Position numbers and translations under genes: made by a program. The notes below the pieces were generated by a model. It saw only the letters and a list, made by a program, of their open reading frames with translations. It did not search any database and had not been told where the DNA came from. A DNA stretch of 64,000 nt from Clostridia bacterium (GTDB lineage: Bacteria > Bacillota > Clostridia > Christensenellales > Borkfalkiaceae): the NCBI GenBank assembly GCA_017398825.1, contig JAFQEV010000012.1, forward strand, positions 16,186-80,185. The letters run 5' to 3'. This document shows positions 16,026 through 22,912 of the stretch, one piece after another. Position 1 is the stretch's first letter. The number at the start of each line of letters is the position of its first letter.

Positions 16026-17489
16026 ATGGCAATTAACTGGACAGACGCTCAGATAGAGCAAGTGGTTAACGCCGTAATTAAAAACTTGGGAGTAACCCCC
16101 TCCGCCACCCAAAGCACGGGCAGTTGGGATTCCACCCAGTATAACGGTCGCAAGCTCATAGGCATATACGCCGATATGAACGACGCGATTGACGCGGCAA
16201 CGCAGGGCTACAAAGCAGTCCGCGCGATGACACTTGAAGAGCGTGAAAAAATCATAACTGAAATAAGAAAACTTTGCCGTGAAGAAGCGCCTATTATGGC
16301 TAAGCTCGGCGTAGCCGAGACTAAGATGGGCAGAGTTGACCATAAAACCGCTAAGCACGTTCTCGTTGCGGATAAAACCCCCGGAACTGCAGACGTGGTT
16401 GCATCGGTAAAGACGGGTGACTACGGTCTTACCCTTACCGAAATGGCACCCTTCGGCGTGGTTGGCAGTATAACTCCTAGTACCAACCCCTCTGAAACGG
16501 TTATTTGTAACAGCATAGGTATGATTGCAGCGGGCAACGGCGTAGTTTTCAACCCTCACCCCAACGCAATAGCAACCTCCAACTACGCAGTTGACCTCGT
16601 TAACAGAGCTTGCTTTAACGCTGGCGGACCTAAGGTTTTAGTTGCGTCGGTAGTAAAGCCCACGCTTGACACCGCGCAAATTATGTACAAGCACGCAAAT
16701 ATAAGACTTCTCGTTTGTACGGGTGGTCCGGGCGTTGTAAAGAGCGTTCTTTCAAGCGGTAAAAAAGCAATCGGCGCAGGCGCAGGCAATCCCCCCGTTA
16801 TCGTAGACGATACGGCGGACGTTAGAAAGGCAGGCAAGGACATTATCGACGGCTGTACCTTTGATAACAACCTCCCCTGTATCGCTGAAAAAGAGGTTTT
16901 TGCTTTCGCAAACATTGCTGACGAACTTATCGATTCAATGATTGCAAACGGCGCTTACAAGATTAACGCTCAACAGGCAGACGCACTTTCCAAAATCGTT
17001 CTCACCGAGGTTAAAAACCCCAAGACGGGAATTACCAAGAAAACGGTTAGCCGTGACTGCGTTGGAAGAGACGCTAAAGTCCTTCTTGCAAAAATCGGCG
17101 TAAACGTTGGTGACGATATCCGCTGCATTATTTGCGAAACGAATTTCGAGCACGATTTCGTTCAGCACGAGCTTATGATGCCTATACTTCCGATAGTTAG
17201 AGTTTCTAACATCGACGAGGCAATCGACCTTGCGGTAAAAGCAGAACACGGCAATCGCCACACCGCACACATGCACTCTAAAAACATTGACCACCTCACC
17301 CGTTTTGCAAGGGCAGTTGAAACGACTATCTTCGTTAAAAACGCTCCTTCTTACGCAGGTATCGGCTTTGGCGGTGAGGGTCACACAACCTTTACTATTG
17401 CCGGTCCTACGGGCGAAGGCTTAACGAGTGCAAGAAGTTTCACGAGATATCGCCGTTGCGTTATGAGTGACAACTTTAGAATTATCTAA
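16026..17489 (+). CDS. pduP: CoA-acylating propionaldehyde dehydrogenase, BMC type (PduP-like)
   Basis: A 487-residue aldehyde dehydrogenase that converts propionaldehyde, NAD+ and CoA to propionyl-CoA in the BMC lumen. The first 20 residues (NWTDAQIEQVVNAVIKNLG) are an amphipathic encapsulation helix followed by a Ser/Thr linker. Later motifs: APFGVVGSITPSTNPSE, LLVCTGGPGVVKSVL, GAGAGNPPVIVD, and catalytic Cys285 in FDNNLPCIAEKEVF. The C-terminal IGFGGEGHTTFTIAGPTGEG is typical of PduP/EutE. AAGGAG lies 5 nt before the ATG. Confidence 0.92.
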   Translation: MAINWTDAQIEQVVNAVIKNLGVTPSATQSTGSWDSTQYNGRKLIGIYADMNDAIDAATQGYKAVRAMTLEEREKIITEIRKLCREEAPIMAKLGVAETKMGRVDHKTAKHVLVADKTPGTADVVASVKTGDYGLTLTEMAPFGVVGSITPSTNPSETVICNSIGMIAAGNGVVFNPHPNAIATSNYAVDLVNRACFNAGGPKVLVASVVKPTLDTAQIMYKHANIRLLVCTGGPGVVKSVLSSGKKAIGAGAGNPPVIVDDTADVRKAGKDIIDGCTFDNNLPCIAEKEVFAFANIADELIDSMIANGAYKINAQQADALSKIVLTEVKNPKTGITKKTVSRDCVGRDAKVLLAKIGVNVGDDIRCIICETNFEHDFVQHELMMPILPIVRVSNIDEAIDLAVKAEHGNRHTAHMHSKNIDHLTRFARAVETTIFVKNAPSYAGIGFGGEGHTTFTIAGPTGEGLTSARSFTRYRRCVMSDNFRII

Positions 17490-17510
17490 TATTTATTAAG
17501 GAGAAACACT

Positions 17511-18716
17511 ATGGATATCACTTCTTCTCAAGTAGAAAGCATAGTTCGCAAAATACTCGGTGAAATGGGTGGCGCAAGCGCTTGTTCGTCTTGTGCGGGA
17601 AATATTCCCAAGACCGCTAAGGTTGCAACCCTCACCGCTCAAAAGCATATCGAAGTTAAAGAATATCCCGTTCCTGCTCTTCAGGACGACGACATTTTAG
17701 TTAAAATCGAGGGCTGTGGTATTTGCGGAACGGACGTTCACGAGTGGAAGGGCGACCCCTTCGGAATTATCCCCGTTACTCTCGGCCACGAGGGCACGGG
17801 CGAGATTATAGCACTCGGTAAAAACATCACTAAGGACACCGCAGGCAATCCCATCAAGGTTGGCGATAAGATCGTAACGAGCGTAATAAGCTGTGGCGAC
17901 TGCTATATCTGCCGCAATCAACCTGCAAACACCAACCTTTGCGATAAGCAAGGCGTGTTCGGTCTTATTCAGCACAACGATGCTAACCCCTTAACCGGTT
18001 GGTTCGCTACTCACCTTTTAATAAGAGGTAAAGGCTCTACCTACTTCGTTGTTAACGATCTCGACCTTCAAGAGAGAATGCTCTTAGAGCTTGCTTGCGT
18101 TTGCGTTCACGCGTTAAAGAGAGCAAACTCCACCGGCCTTATCAACTTTAACTCTAAAGTTTTAATTCAAGGCTTAGGTCCTGTAGGCTTAGTAATGACC
18201 GCAGTATTAAGGGCAGCTGGCGTTAACCACATCATCGCTATCGACGGTACTCCTATGAGACTTGAAATGGCTAAAAAGATGGGCGCTAAGACGGTTATCA
18301 ACTTTAAAGAAGTTCCCACTCTCGAGGAAAGAGTTAAACTCGTTAAGAGCGTTGCGAACGGTGTTGGCGCAGACTTTGCGTTCCAGTGTACCGGCGCTCC
18401 CATGGCAGCGAAAGATATATTTGAATATATCCGTCGCGGTGGCGGTCTTTGCGAAATGGGCTTCTTCGTAAACAACGGCGAATACAACGTTAACCCCCAC
18501 TTTGCAATGTGTAACAAGGAAATCACTCTCGTTGGTTCTTGGGATTACAGCGCGGACGATTATCCCACGACTATGGCGTTCTTGCGCCAAGCTCGCGAGA
18601 TGAATATCCCCATAAAAGAGCTCATCACTCACACCTATCCGCTTGACAAACTCAACGAGGCAATGGAAACTAACGTTGCTCAAAAGGGTATCAAGATTTG
18701 CTACGTTCCCGATTAA
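17511..18716 (+). CDS. Zn-dependent alcohol dehydrogenase, BMC cargo
   Basis: A 401-residue medium-chain alcohol dehydrogenase. The N-terminal MDITSSQVESIVRKILGEMGG is an encapsulation helix. Catalytic Zn ligands lie in GCGICGTDVHEWKG and LGHEGTGE, the structural four-Cys Zn loop in CGDCYICRNQPANTNLCD, and the NAD motif in LIQGLGPVGLVMTA. In this compartment it would reduce lactaldehyde to 1,2-propanediol and/or propionaldehyde to propanol, recycling NADH inside the shell. Which aldehyde is physiological is not clear from sequence. It starts 21 nt after the aldehyde dehydrogenase. Confidence 0.88.
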   Translation: MDITSSQVESIVRKILGEMGGASACSSCAGNIPKTAKVATLTAQKHIEVKEYPVPALQDDDILVKIEGCGICGTDVHEWKGDPFGIIPVTLGHEGTGEIIALGKNITKDTAGNPIKVGDKIVTSVISCGDCYICRNQPANTNLCDKQGVFGLIQHNDANPLTGWFATHLLIRGKGSTYFVVNDLDLQERMLLELACVCVHALKRANSTGLINFNSKVLIQGLGPVGLVMTAVLRAAGVNHIIAIDGTPMRLEMAKKMGAKTVINFKEVPTLEERVKLVKSVANGVGADFAFQCTGAPMAAKDIFEYIRRGGGLCEMGFFVNNGEYNVNPHFAMCNKEITLVGSWDYSADDYPTTMAFLRQAREMNIPIKELITHTYPLDKLNEAMETNVAQKGIKICYVPD

Positions 18717-18728
18717 TAGGAGAATTGT

Positions 18729-19046
18729 ATGGCACTCGGTATGATAGAAGTTTTCGGTTTTGCGACGGCAATCGTCGTAGCCGATAAGATGGCAAAAGCC
18801 GCTGACGTTAAGGTGGTAGCCATCGATAAGAATAAACCTGCCGCTGGCGACGATGCTCGCGTTCCCTTAGTTATGGCAATCAAGATTGAGGGTGACGTTG
18901 GCGCAGTTGAATCGGCAATACAGGCAGGCAAGCAAGAGGCTGAACTTCGTGGACTCTACGTTACACACAAGGTTATAGCAAGGCAAAGCCCGGAGATTGA
19001 GTGGTTCGCCCACCTCAACGCTCTCGGTAAAGATAAATTAAGATAA
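18729..19046 (+). CDS. BMC-H shell protein (105 aa)
   Basis: A single BMC-domain hexamer-forming protein, starting ALGMIEVFGFATAIVVADKM with IKIEGDVGAVESAIQAG. It is longer than the two PduA-like paralogues downstream because of an insert around residues 31-43 (DKNKPAAGDDARV) and a tail IEWFAHLNALGKDKLR. The insert sits where the pore-lining region varies, so pore properties may differ (inference). AGGAG lies 7 nt before the ATG. Confidence 0.9.
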   Translation: MALGMIEVFGFATAIVVADKMAKAADVKVVAIDKNKPAAGDDARVPLVMAIKIEGDVGAVESAIQAGKQEAELRGLYVTHKVIARQSPEIEWFAHLNALGKDKLR

Positions 19047-19069
19047 AATTTTTATAAAGGAGAAATATT

Positions 19070-19345
19070 ATGAAGGAAGCATTAGGAATGGTAGAAACCA
19101 GAGGTCTTGTAGCAGCTATCGAGGCAGCAGATGCTATGGTTAAAGCAGCAAACGTTGTTTTAATCGGCAGCGAAAAAATCGGTAGCGGACTCGTAAGCGT
19201 TATGGTTCGCGGTGACGTTGGCGCTGTTAAAGCTGCTGTTGAGGCAGGCTCTGCAGCTGCAACTGCTCTCGGCGAAGTTATCGCTACTCACGTTATCCCG
19301 AGACCGCACAACGACGTTGAAAAACTTCTTCCCGCTATCAAGTAA
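19070..19345 (+). CDS. BMC-H shell protein, PduA/EutM-like (copy 1)
   Basis: A 91-residue canonical BMC-H protein: [20 protein letters not shown], pore-loop region [20 protein letters not shown], and the ending [18 protein letters not shown]. It forms flat hexamers that make up shell facets. AAGGAG lies 8 nt upstream. It is nearly identical, also at DNA level, to the gene at 19704-19979. Confidence 0.95.
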   Translation: MKEALGMVETRGLVAAIEAADAMVKAANVVLIGSEKIGSGLVSVMVRGDVGAVKAAVEAGSAAATALGEVIATHVIPRPHNDVEKLLPAIK

Positions 19346-19368
19346 GATTAGTAGTTTAAGGAGTAGTT

Positions 19369-19641
19369 ATGAAAGCAATTGCGTTACTTGAAGTTCAGGC
19401 TATGGTTGCCGCCATTACAGGACTTGACGCCATGGTCAAAGCTGCAAACGTAAAACTTATTCACGTTGAAAAGCGACTGGGCGGAAGACTTGTAACCGTA
19501 GTTGTTGAAGGCGAGGTTTCAGCTGTAACCGCAGCGCTTGACGCAGGCGCAGCGGCAGCGGCGGAGGTAGGCAACGTTAAGGTTCGCGAGGTAATCGCGC
19601 GCCCACACCCCGACGTTATGAGATTTTTAACGACGGGCTAA
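19369..19641 (+). CDS. BMC-H shell protein, divergent paralogue
   Basis: A 90-residue BMC-H protein (IALLEVQAMVAAITGLDAMV, then VEGEVSAVTAALDAGAAAAA, ending VIARPHPDVMRFLTTG). It lies between two near-identical BMC-H genes but is clearly divergent from them; its pore region reads EKRLGGRLV rather than [15 protein letters not shown] lies before the ATG. A short inverted repeat GGGCTT-T-AAGCCC (19657-19669) follows. Confidence 0.93.
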   Translation: MKAIALLEVQAMVAAITGLDAMVKAANVKLIHVEKRLGGRLVTVVVEGEVSAVTAALDAGAAAAAEVGNVKVREVIARPHPDVMRFLTTG

Positions 19642-19703
19642 TTAACACAGTTATTAGGGCTTTAAGCCCCAAACAAAATATATTTTAAAGGAGAACTACA
19701 ACT

Positions 19704-19979
19704 ATGATGGAAGCATTAGGAATGGTAGAAACCAGAGGTCTTGTAGCAGCTATCGAGGCAGCAGATGCTATGGTTAAAGCAGCAAACGTTGTTTTAATCG
19801 GCAGCGAAAAAATCGGTAGCGGACTTGTAAGCGTTATGGTTCGCGGTGACGTTGGCGCTGTTAAAGCTGCTGTTGAGGCAGGCTCTGCAGCTGCAACTGC
19901 TCTCGGCGAAGTTATCGCTACTCACGTTATCCCGAGACCGCACGCAGACGTAGAAAAACTTCTTCCCGCTATTAAGTAA
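19704..19979 (+). CDS. BMC-H shell protein, PduA/EutM-like (copy 2)
   Basis: A 91-residue BMC-H protein that differs from copy 1 at only two residues (second residue M for K; HADVEK for HNDVEK). The DNA differs at only a handful of positions, mostly in the last 40 bases. This suggests recent duplication or gene conversion, probably to raise the dose of the major shell protein. AAAGGAG is upstream. A very strong hairpin follows the stop. Confidence 0.95.
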   Translation: MMEALGMVETRGLVAAIEAADAMVKAANVVLIGSEKIGSGLVSVMVRGDVGAVKAAVEAGSAAATALGEVIATHVIPRPHADVEKLLPAIK

Positions 19980-19998
19980 GGCTAAGCATAGGAATTTA

Positions 19999-20035
19999 CC
20001 GTAGTATCCGATGCGTCGGATACTACGGGAGTTTT
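19999..20035 (+). terminator. Strong hairpin inside the BMC operon (partial terminator or mRNA end)
   Basis: A perfect 13-bp stem (19999-20011 with 20016-20028), loop TGCG, followed by GAGTTTTTC. It falls between the shell genes and pduL with no new promoter recognised after it. It may partly end transcription, or protect the 3' end of the shell mRNA, so that shell proteins outnumber downstream products. Confidence 0.8.
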
Positions 20036-20073
20036 TCTAAACACACTCAAACTAACCAAATCGGAGAAAATTT

Positions 20074-20730
20074 ATGATAGTTACTCAATCTCAAATAGAA
20101 GAGCTCGTTAAAAGAGTGCTCGACGGAATTATTCGCGATAAAGACAACATCAAGCTTGGCGAAATTCCCGTTGGCGTTTCTAATAGGCATATACATCTTA
20201 ATAAGCAGGACCTTGAGACTTTGTTCGGTAAGGATTATAAGCTCACTCCGTTTAAGGACTTGTCGCAACCCGGTCAATACGCTTGCAAGGAAACCTTGAC
20301 TATCGTTGGACCTTCCCTCCGCCCCATTGAAAAGGTGAGGGTGCTTGGACCTTTAAGAAGTCATTCCCAAGTGGAAATATCGGCAACCGACTCGTTCGTA
20401 CTCAAAAACCGCCCGCCCGTTAGAGAATCGGGCAACATAAAAGGTTCTGCAGGAATTACCATTATAGGACCTAAAGGTGCGGTTCATCTTAAAGAGGGTT
20501 GCATTATCGCAAACCGCCATATACACATGTCCCCGTTCGACGCGGAATTCTTCGGGGTAAAGGACGGCGATAAGGTTATAGTAGACGTTATCGGGCAAAA
20601 GAGTACCCGTTGGTACGACGTTCAAATCCGCGTAAGCAAAGATTTTAGACTTGAAATGCACATTGATACAGACGACTCTAACGCTACCTGCATCGGCAAC
20701 GGCGCAAAGGTGAGAATCGTCAAGGAGTAA
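20074..20730 (+). CDS. pduL: Phosphate propanoyltransferase PduL
   Basis: A 218-residue PduL-type phosphotransacylase that exchanges CoA for phosphate on propionyl-CoA in the BMC lumen. The N-terminal VTQSQIEELVKRVLDGIIRD is an encapsulation helix. The two duplicated metal-binding motifs are seen: VGVSNRHIHLNKQDLE near residue 30 and IIANRHIHMSPFDAEFFG near 145. It is not related to Pta. It is followed at once by the BMC-P gene, whose ribosome site overlaps its end. Confidence 0.95.
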   Translation: MIVTQSQIEELVKRVLDGIIRDKDNIKLGEIPVGVSNRHIHLNKQDLETLFGKDYKLTPFKDLSQPGQYACKETLTIVGPSLRPIEKVRVLGPLRSHSQVEISATDSFVLKNRPPVRESGNIKGSAGITIIGPKGAVHLKEGCIIANRHIHMSPFDAEFFGVKDGDKVIVDVIGQKSTRWYDVQIRVSKDFRLEMHIDTDDSNATCIGNGAKVRIVKE

Positions 20731-20733
20731 GTA

Positions 20734-20982
20734 GTGTTAAAAGGTATTATTAGAGGAAACGTAGTTTCCACAAGAAAAAAAGAAGAGCTTGTCGGCGCTA
20801 AGTTTATGGAAGTTCAAATTATTGAAAACGGAACTATCACCGATAAGTATTTAATAGCTATCGATTCGGTAGGCGCAGGTATCGGCGAAACAGTTCTCGT
20901 AACAACGGGAAGTTCGGCAAGACTTGCACTTAGTAACGTCAACGCACCTTGTGATGCAGTAATCGTTGGTATCGTTGACTAA
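20734..20982 (+). CDS. BMC-P pentameric vertex protein (EutN/PduN-like)
   Basis: An 82-residue EutN/CcmL-family protein that closes the shell vertices. Motifs: GIIRGNVVSTRKKEELVGAK, LIAIDSVGAGIGETVLVTTG and PCDAVIVGIVD. It starts with GTG at 20734; AAGGAG at 20722-20727 overlaps the end of pduL. It is the only BMC-P gene in the locus. Confidence 0.93.
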   Translation: MLKGIIRGNVVSTRKKEELVGAKFMEVQIIENGTITDKYLIAIDSVGAGIGETVLVTTGSSARLALSNVNAPCDAVIVGIVD

Positions 20983-21007
20983 TCACCTTTATATCTGAAG
21001 AAAAATT

Positions 21008-22321
21008 ATGGACTTGAAAACTAAGATGAGGGAGGCAGGCATTGTAGGCGCAGGTGGCGCAGGCTTTCCGTCGTATGCAAAGCTTGCTGACGGCGCGGAA
21101 GTGCTCGTTATCAACGGCGCTGAGTGCGAACCCCTCCTCTATACTGACTATATTCTCTTAAAAAAAGAGATAGACGGCGTGCTTTCGGGCATAAGAGCGG
21201 TTCTTGACTACCTTTCGGTAACTAAAGCCCTCCTCTGCGTAAAAGATCACACCGCTAAAAAATTAAATATTAAAGACGGAACTCTACTCGCCGATAAAAT
21301 TACCCTCAAGGTTCTTCCCGACGTTTATCCTATGGGCGACGAAATCAGCCTTATCTATCAAGCTACGGGAAAGGTTGTAAAACCGGGCAATTTACCTATC
21401 ACGGCAGGGGTTATCGTTTATAACGTAGAAACGGTTCTAAACGTTTCAAACGCAATTATTAAAGGCGAACCCTTAACTGAAAAATGGCTGACTGTTGGAG
21501 GCGACGTTGCAAAGCCCATAGTCACCAAAGTTCCCCTCGGAACTAAGATTGAGGACTTGTTCAAGGCGTTAAACGTTGCAGTTGATGACAATCACGTTTT
21601 ACTCGACGGCGGTCCTTCAATGGGAAAGGTTATCGACCCCGAAAAAGCAGTCATTACCAAAACGACGAAGGGCTTGCTTATCCTTCCTAAAAACATACCT
21701 GCAATCGAGGCAAAGTTTATAGACGGTGCAAAGTCAGTTGCAAGAGCGGAGACGGCTTGCTGTCAATGTACGAGATGTACCGACCTTTGCCCGAGAGGAC
21801 TTTTAGGTTATCCCTTAGAACCTCACAAAATGGTGAGAACTGCAAAAAACGCGGTTACACTCTCGCCTGAAATGGTGATATCGGCAACCCTTTGCTGTGG
21901 TTGCGGTATATGTGAAACGCTTGCTTGCTGTCAGGGAATTTCCCCTAAAGCAGTTATCAACGAATACAAAGTTTTACTCGCTAAAGAAAAGCTTAGGTTC
22001 GTTGGAAAAGAAGAGGTTTCCCCTCATAAAGAAAGAGAATATCGCATGATACCTTCTGACCGTTGGCAGTCGGTATTAGGCGTTAAAAAATACGATAAAG
22101 TAGCCGAGTATATAGGCGAACTCAAGAGCTTTAACTCGGTAGAAATCAATCTTCGCCAGCATATCGGTGCACCCTCCGTTCCCGCGGTAAAAACGGGCGA
22201 TAGGGTGATTAAAGGTCAACTTATAGCAAATGCGAACGACGGCTTGTCGCTCCCACAGCACGCGTCGATTGACGGCGTTGTAACGGTATACGACAGCAAA
22301 ATAGTAATAGAAAACAAGTAG
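21008..22321 (+). CDS. pduS: PduS/RnfC-like iron-sulfur flavoprotein
   Basis: A 437-residue protein like PduS and the RnfC/NuoF family. N-terminal KMREAGIVGAGGAGFPSYAKL is the glycine-rich flavin/NADH site; GAECEPLLYTD follows. Two 4Fe-4S motifs: CCQCTRCTDLCPRGLLGYP near residue 255 and CCGCGICETLACCQGISP near 300. In B12-dependent BMCs PduS reduces cobalamin, but no B12 enzyme is present here. It more likely moves electrons across the shell, perhaps with the PduT-like protein, to recycle NADH or supply the activase (inference). Confidence 0.88.
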   Translation: MDLKTKMREAGIVGAGGAGFPSYAKLADGAEVLVINGAECEPLLYTDYILLKKEIDGVLSGIRAVLDYLSVTKALLCVKDHTAKKLNIKDGTLLADKITLKVLPDVYPMGDEISLIYQATGKVVKPGNLPITAGVIVYNVETVLNVSNAIIKGEPLTEKWLTVGGDVAKPIVTKVPLGTKIEDLFKALNVAVDDNHVLLDGGPSMGKVIDPEKAVITKTTKGLLILPKNIPAIEAKFIDGAKSVARAETACCQCTRCTDLCPRGLLGYPLEPHKMVRTAKNAVTLSPEMVISATLCCGCGICETLACCQGISPKAVINEYKVLLAKEKLRFVGKEEVSPHKEREYRMIPSDRWQSVLGVKKYDKVAEYIGELKSFNSVEINLRQHIGAPSVPAVKTGDRVIKGQLIANANDGLSLPQHASIDGVVTVYDSKIVIENK

Positions 22322-22331
22322 GTAAAAAACG

Positions 22332-22877
22332 ATGTATAACTCAATCGGAGTGATTGAACTTAAAAACGTACCCAAGGGTATAGAGGCCGCTGACGACGCT
22401 TTAAAAAGCGCTGGCATCGAGATGGTTTCTTCCCACCCGTCTTGCCCTGGCAAGTACGAGATAATATTAACGGGTTCTATATCCAACGTAACGGCGGCAG
22501 TAAACCACGTTAATCAAAAATTCGACGGGTACGTTATTGACTCTTCGATTATGGGTAGAATTGACCAGCAAGTAATCTCCGCCCTCTTTGGAACGGGCGT
22601 TGGAACTAAGAGCGGTTCTCTCGGCGTTTTAGAAACGTTCTCCGCACCCACCATTATCAAAGCTGCGGATATCGCAGTTAAAACTGCAAAGGTTGAAATT
22701 TTCGACCTTAGAGTTTCAAGAGGTATGGGCGGTAAAGGCGTTGTGTTAATTACCGGCGAGGTTGGTGACGTTACCGCTGCAATCGAGGCTGGCGCTGACT
22801 ACGCAAAAAGCTTAGGTCAGTTATCTGCAACCTCGGTTATAGCATCTCCACACCAAGGCATTTGGGAACAGCTTTAA
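22332..22877 (+). CDS. pduT: BMC-T tandem-domain shell protein with Fe-S pore cysteine (PduT-like)
   Basis: A 181-residue tandem BMC protein: domain 1 from SIGVIELKNVPKGIEAAD, domain 2 from LGVLETFSAPTIIKAADI. Cys38 in SSHPSCPGKYE matches the cysteine that holds a 4Fe-4S cluster at the trimer pore of PduT. It directly follows the pduS-like gene, supporting an electron path through the shell. It starts 10 nt after the pduS stop. Confidence 0.9.
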   Translation: MYNSIGVIELKNVPKGIEAADDALKSAGIEMVSSHPSCPGKYEIILTGSISNVTAAVNHVNQKFDGYVIDSSIMGRIDQQVISALFGTGVGTKSGSLGVLETFSAPTIIKAADIAVKTAKVEIFDLRVSRGMGGKGVVLITGEVGDVTAAIEAGADYAKSLGQLSATSVIASPHQGIWEQL

Positions 22878-22912
22878 TTTTTACATTAACTTAACTGTTT
22901 TAAGGAATTAGT

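Noticed and set aside
16002..17384. Long antisense frames (185 and 149 codons) inside the aldehyde dehydrogenase gene
   Set aside because: Composition follows codon use of the sense gene; no ribosome site or domain.
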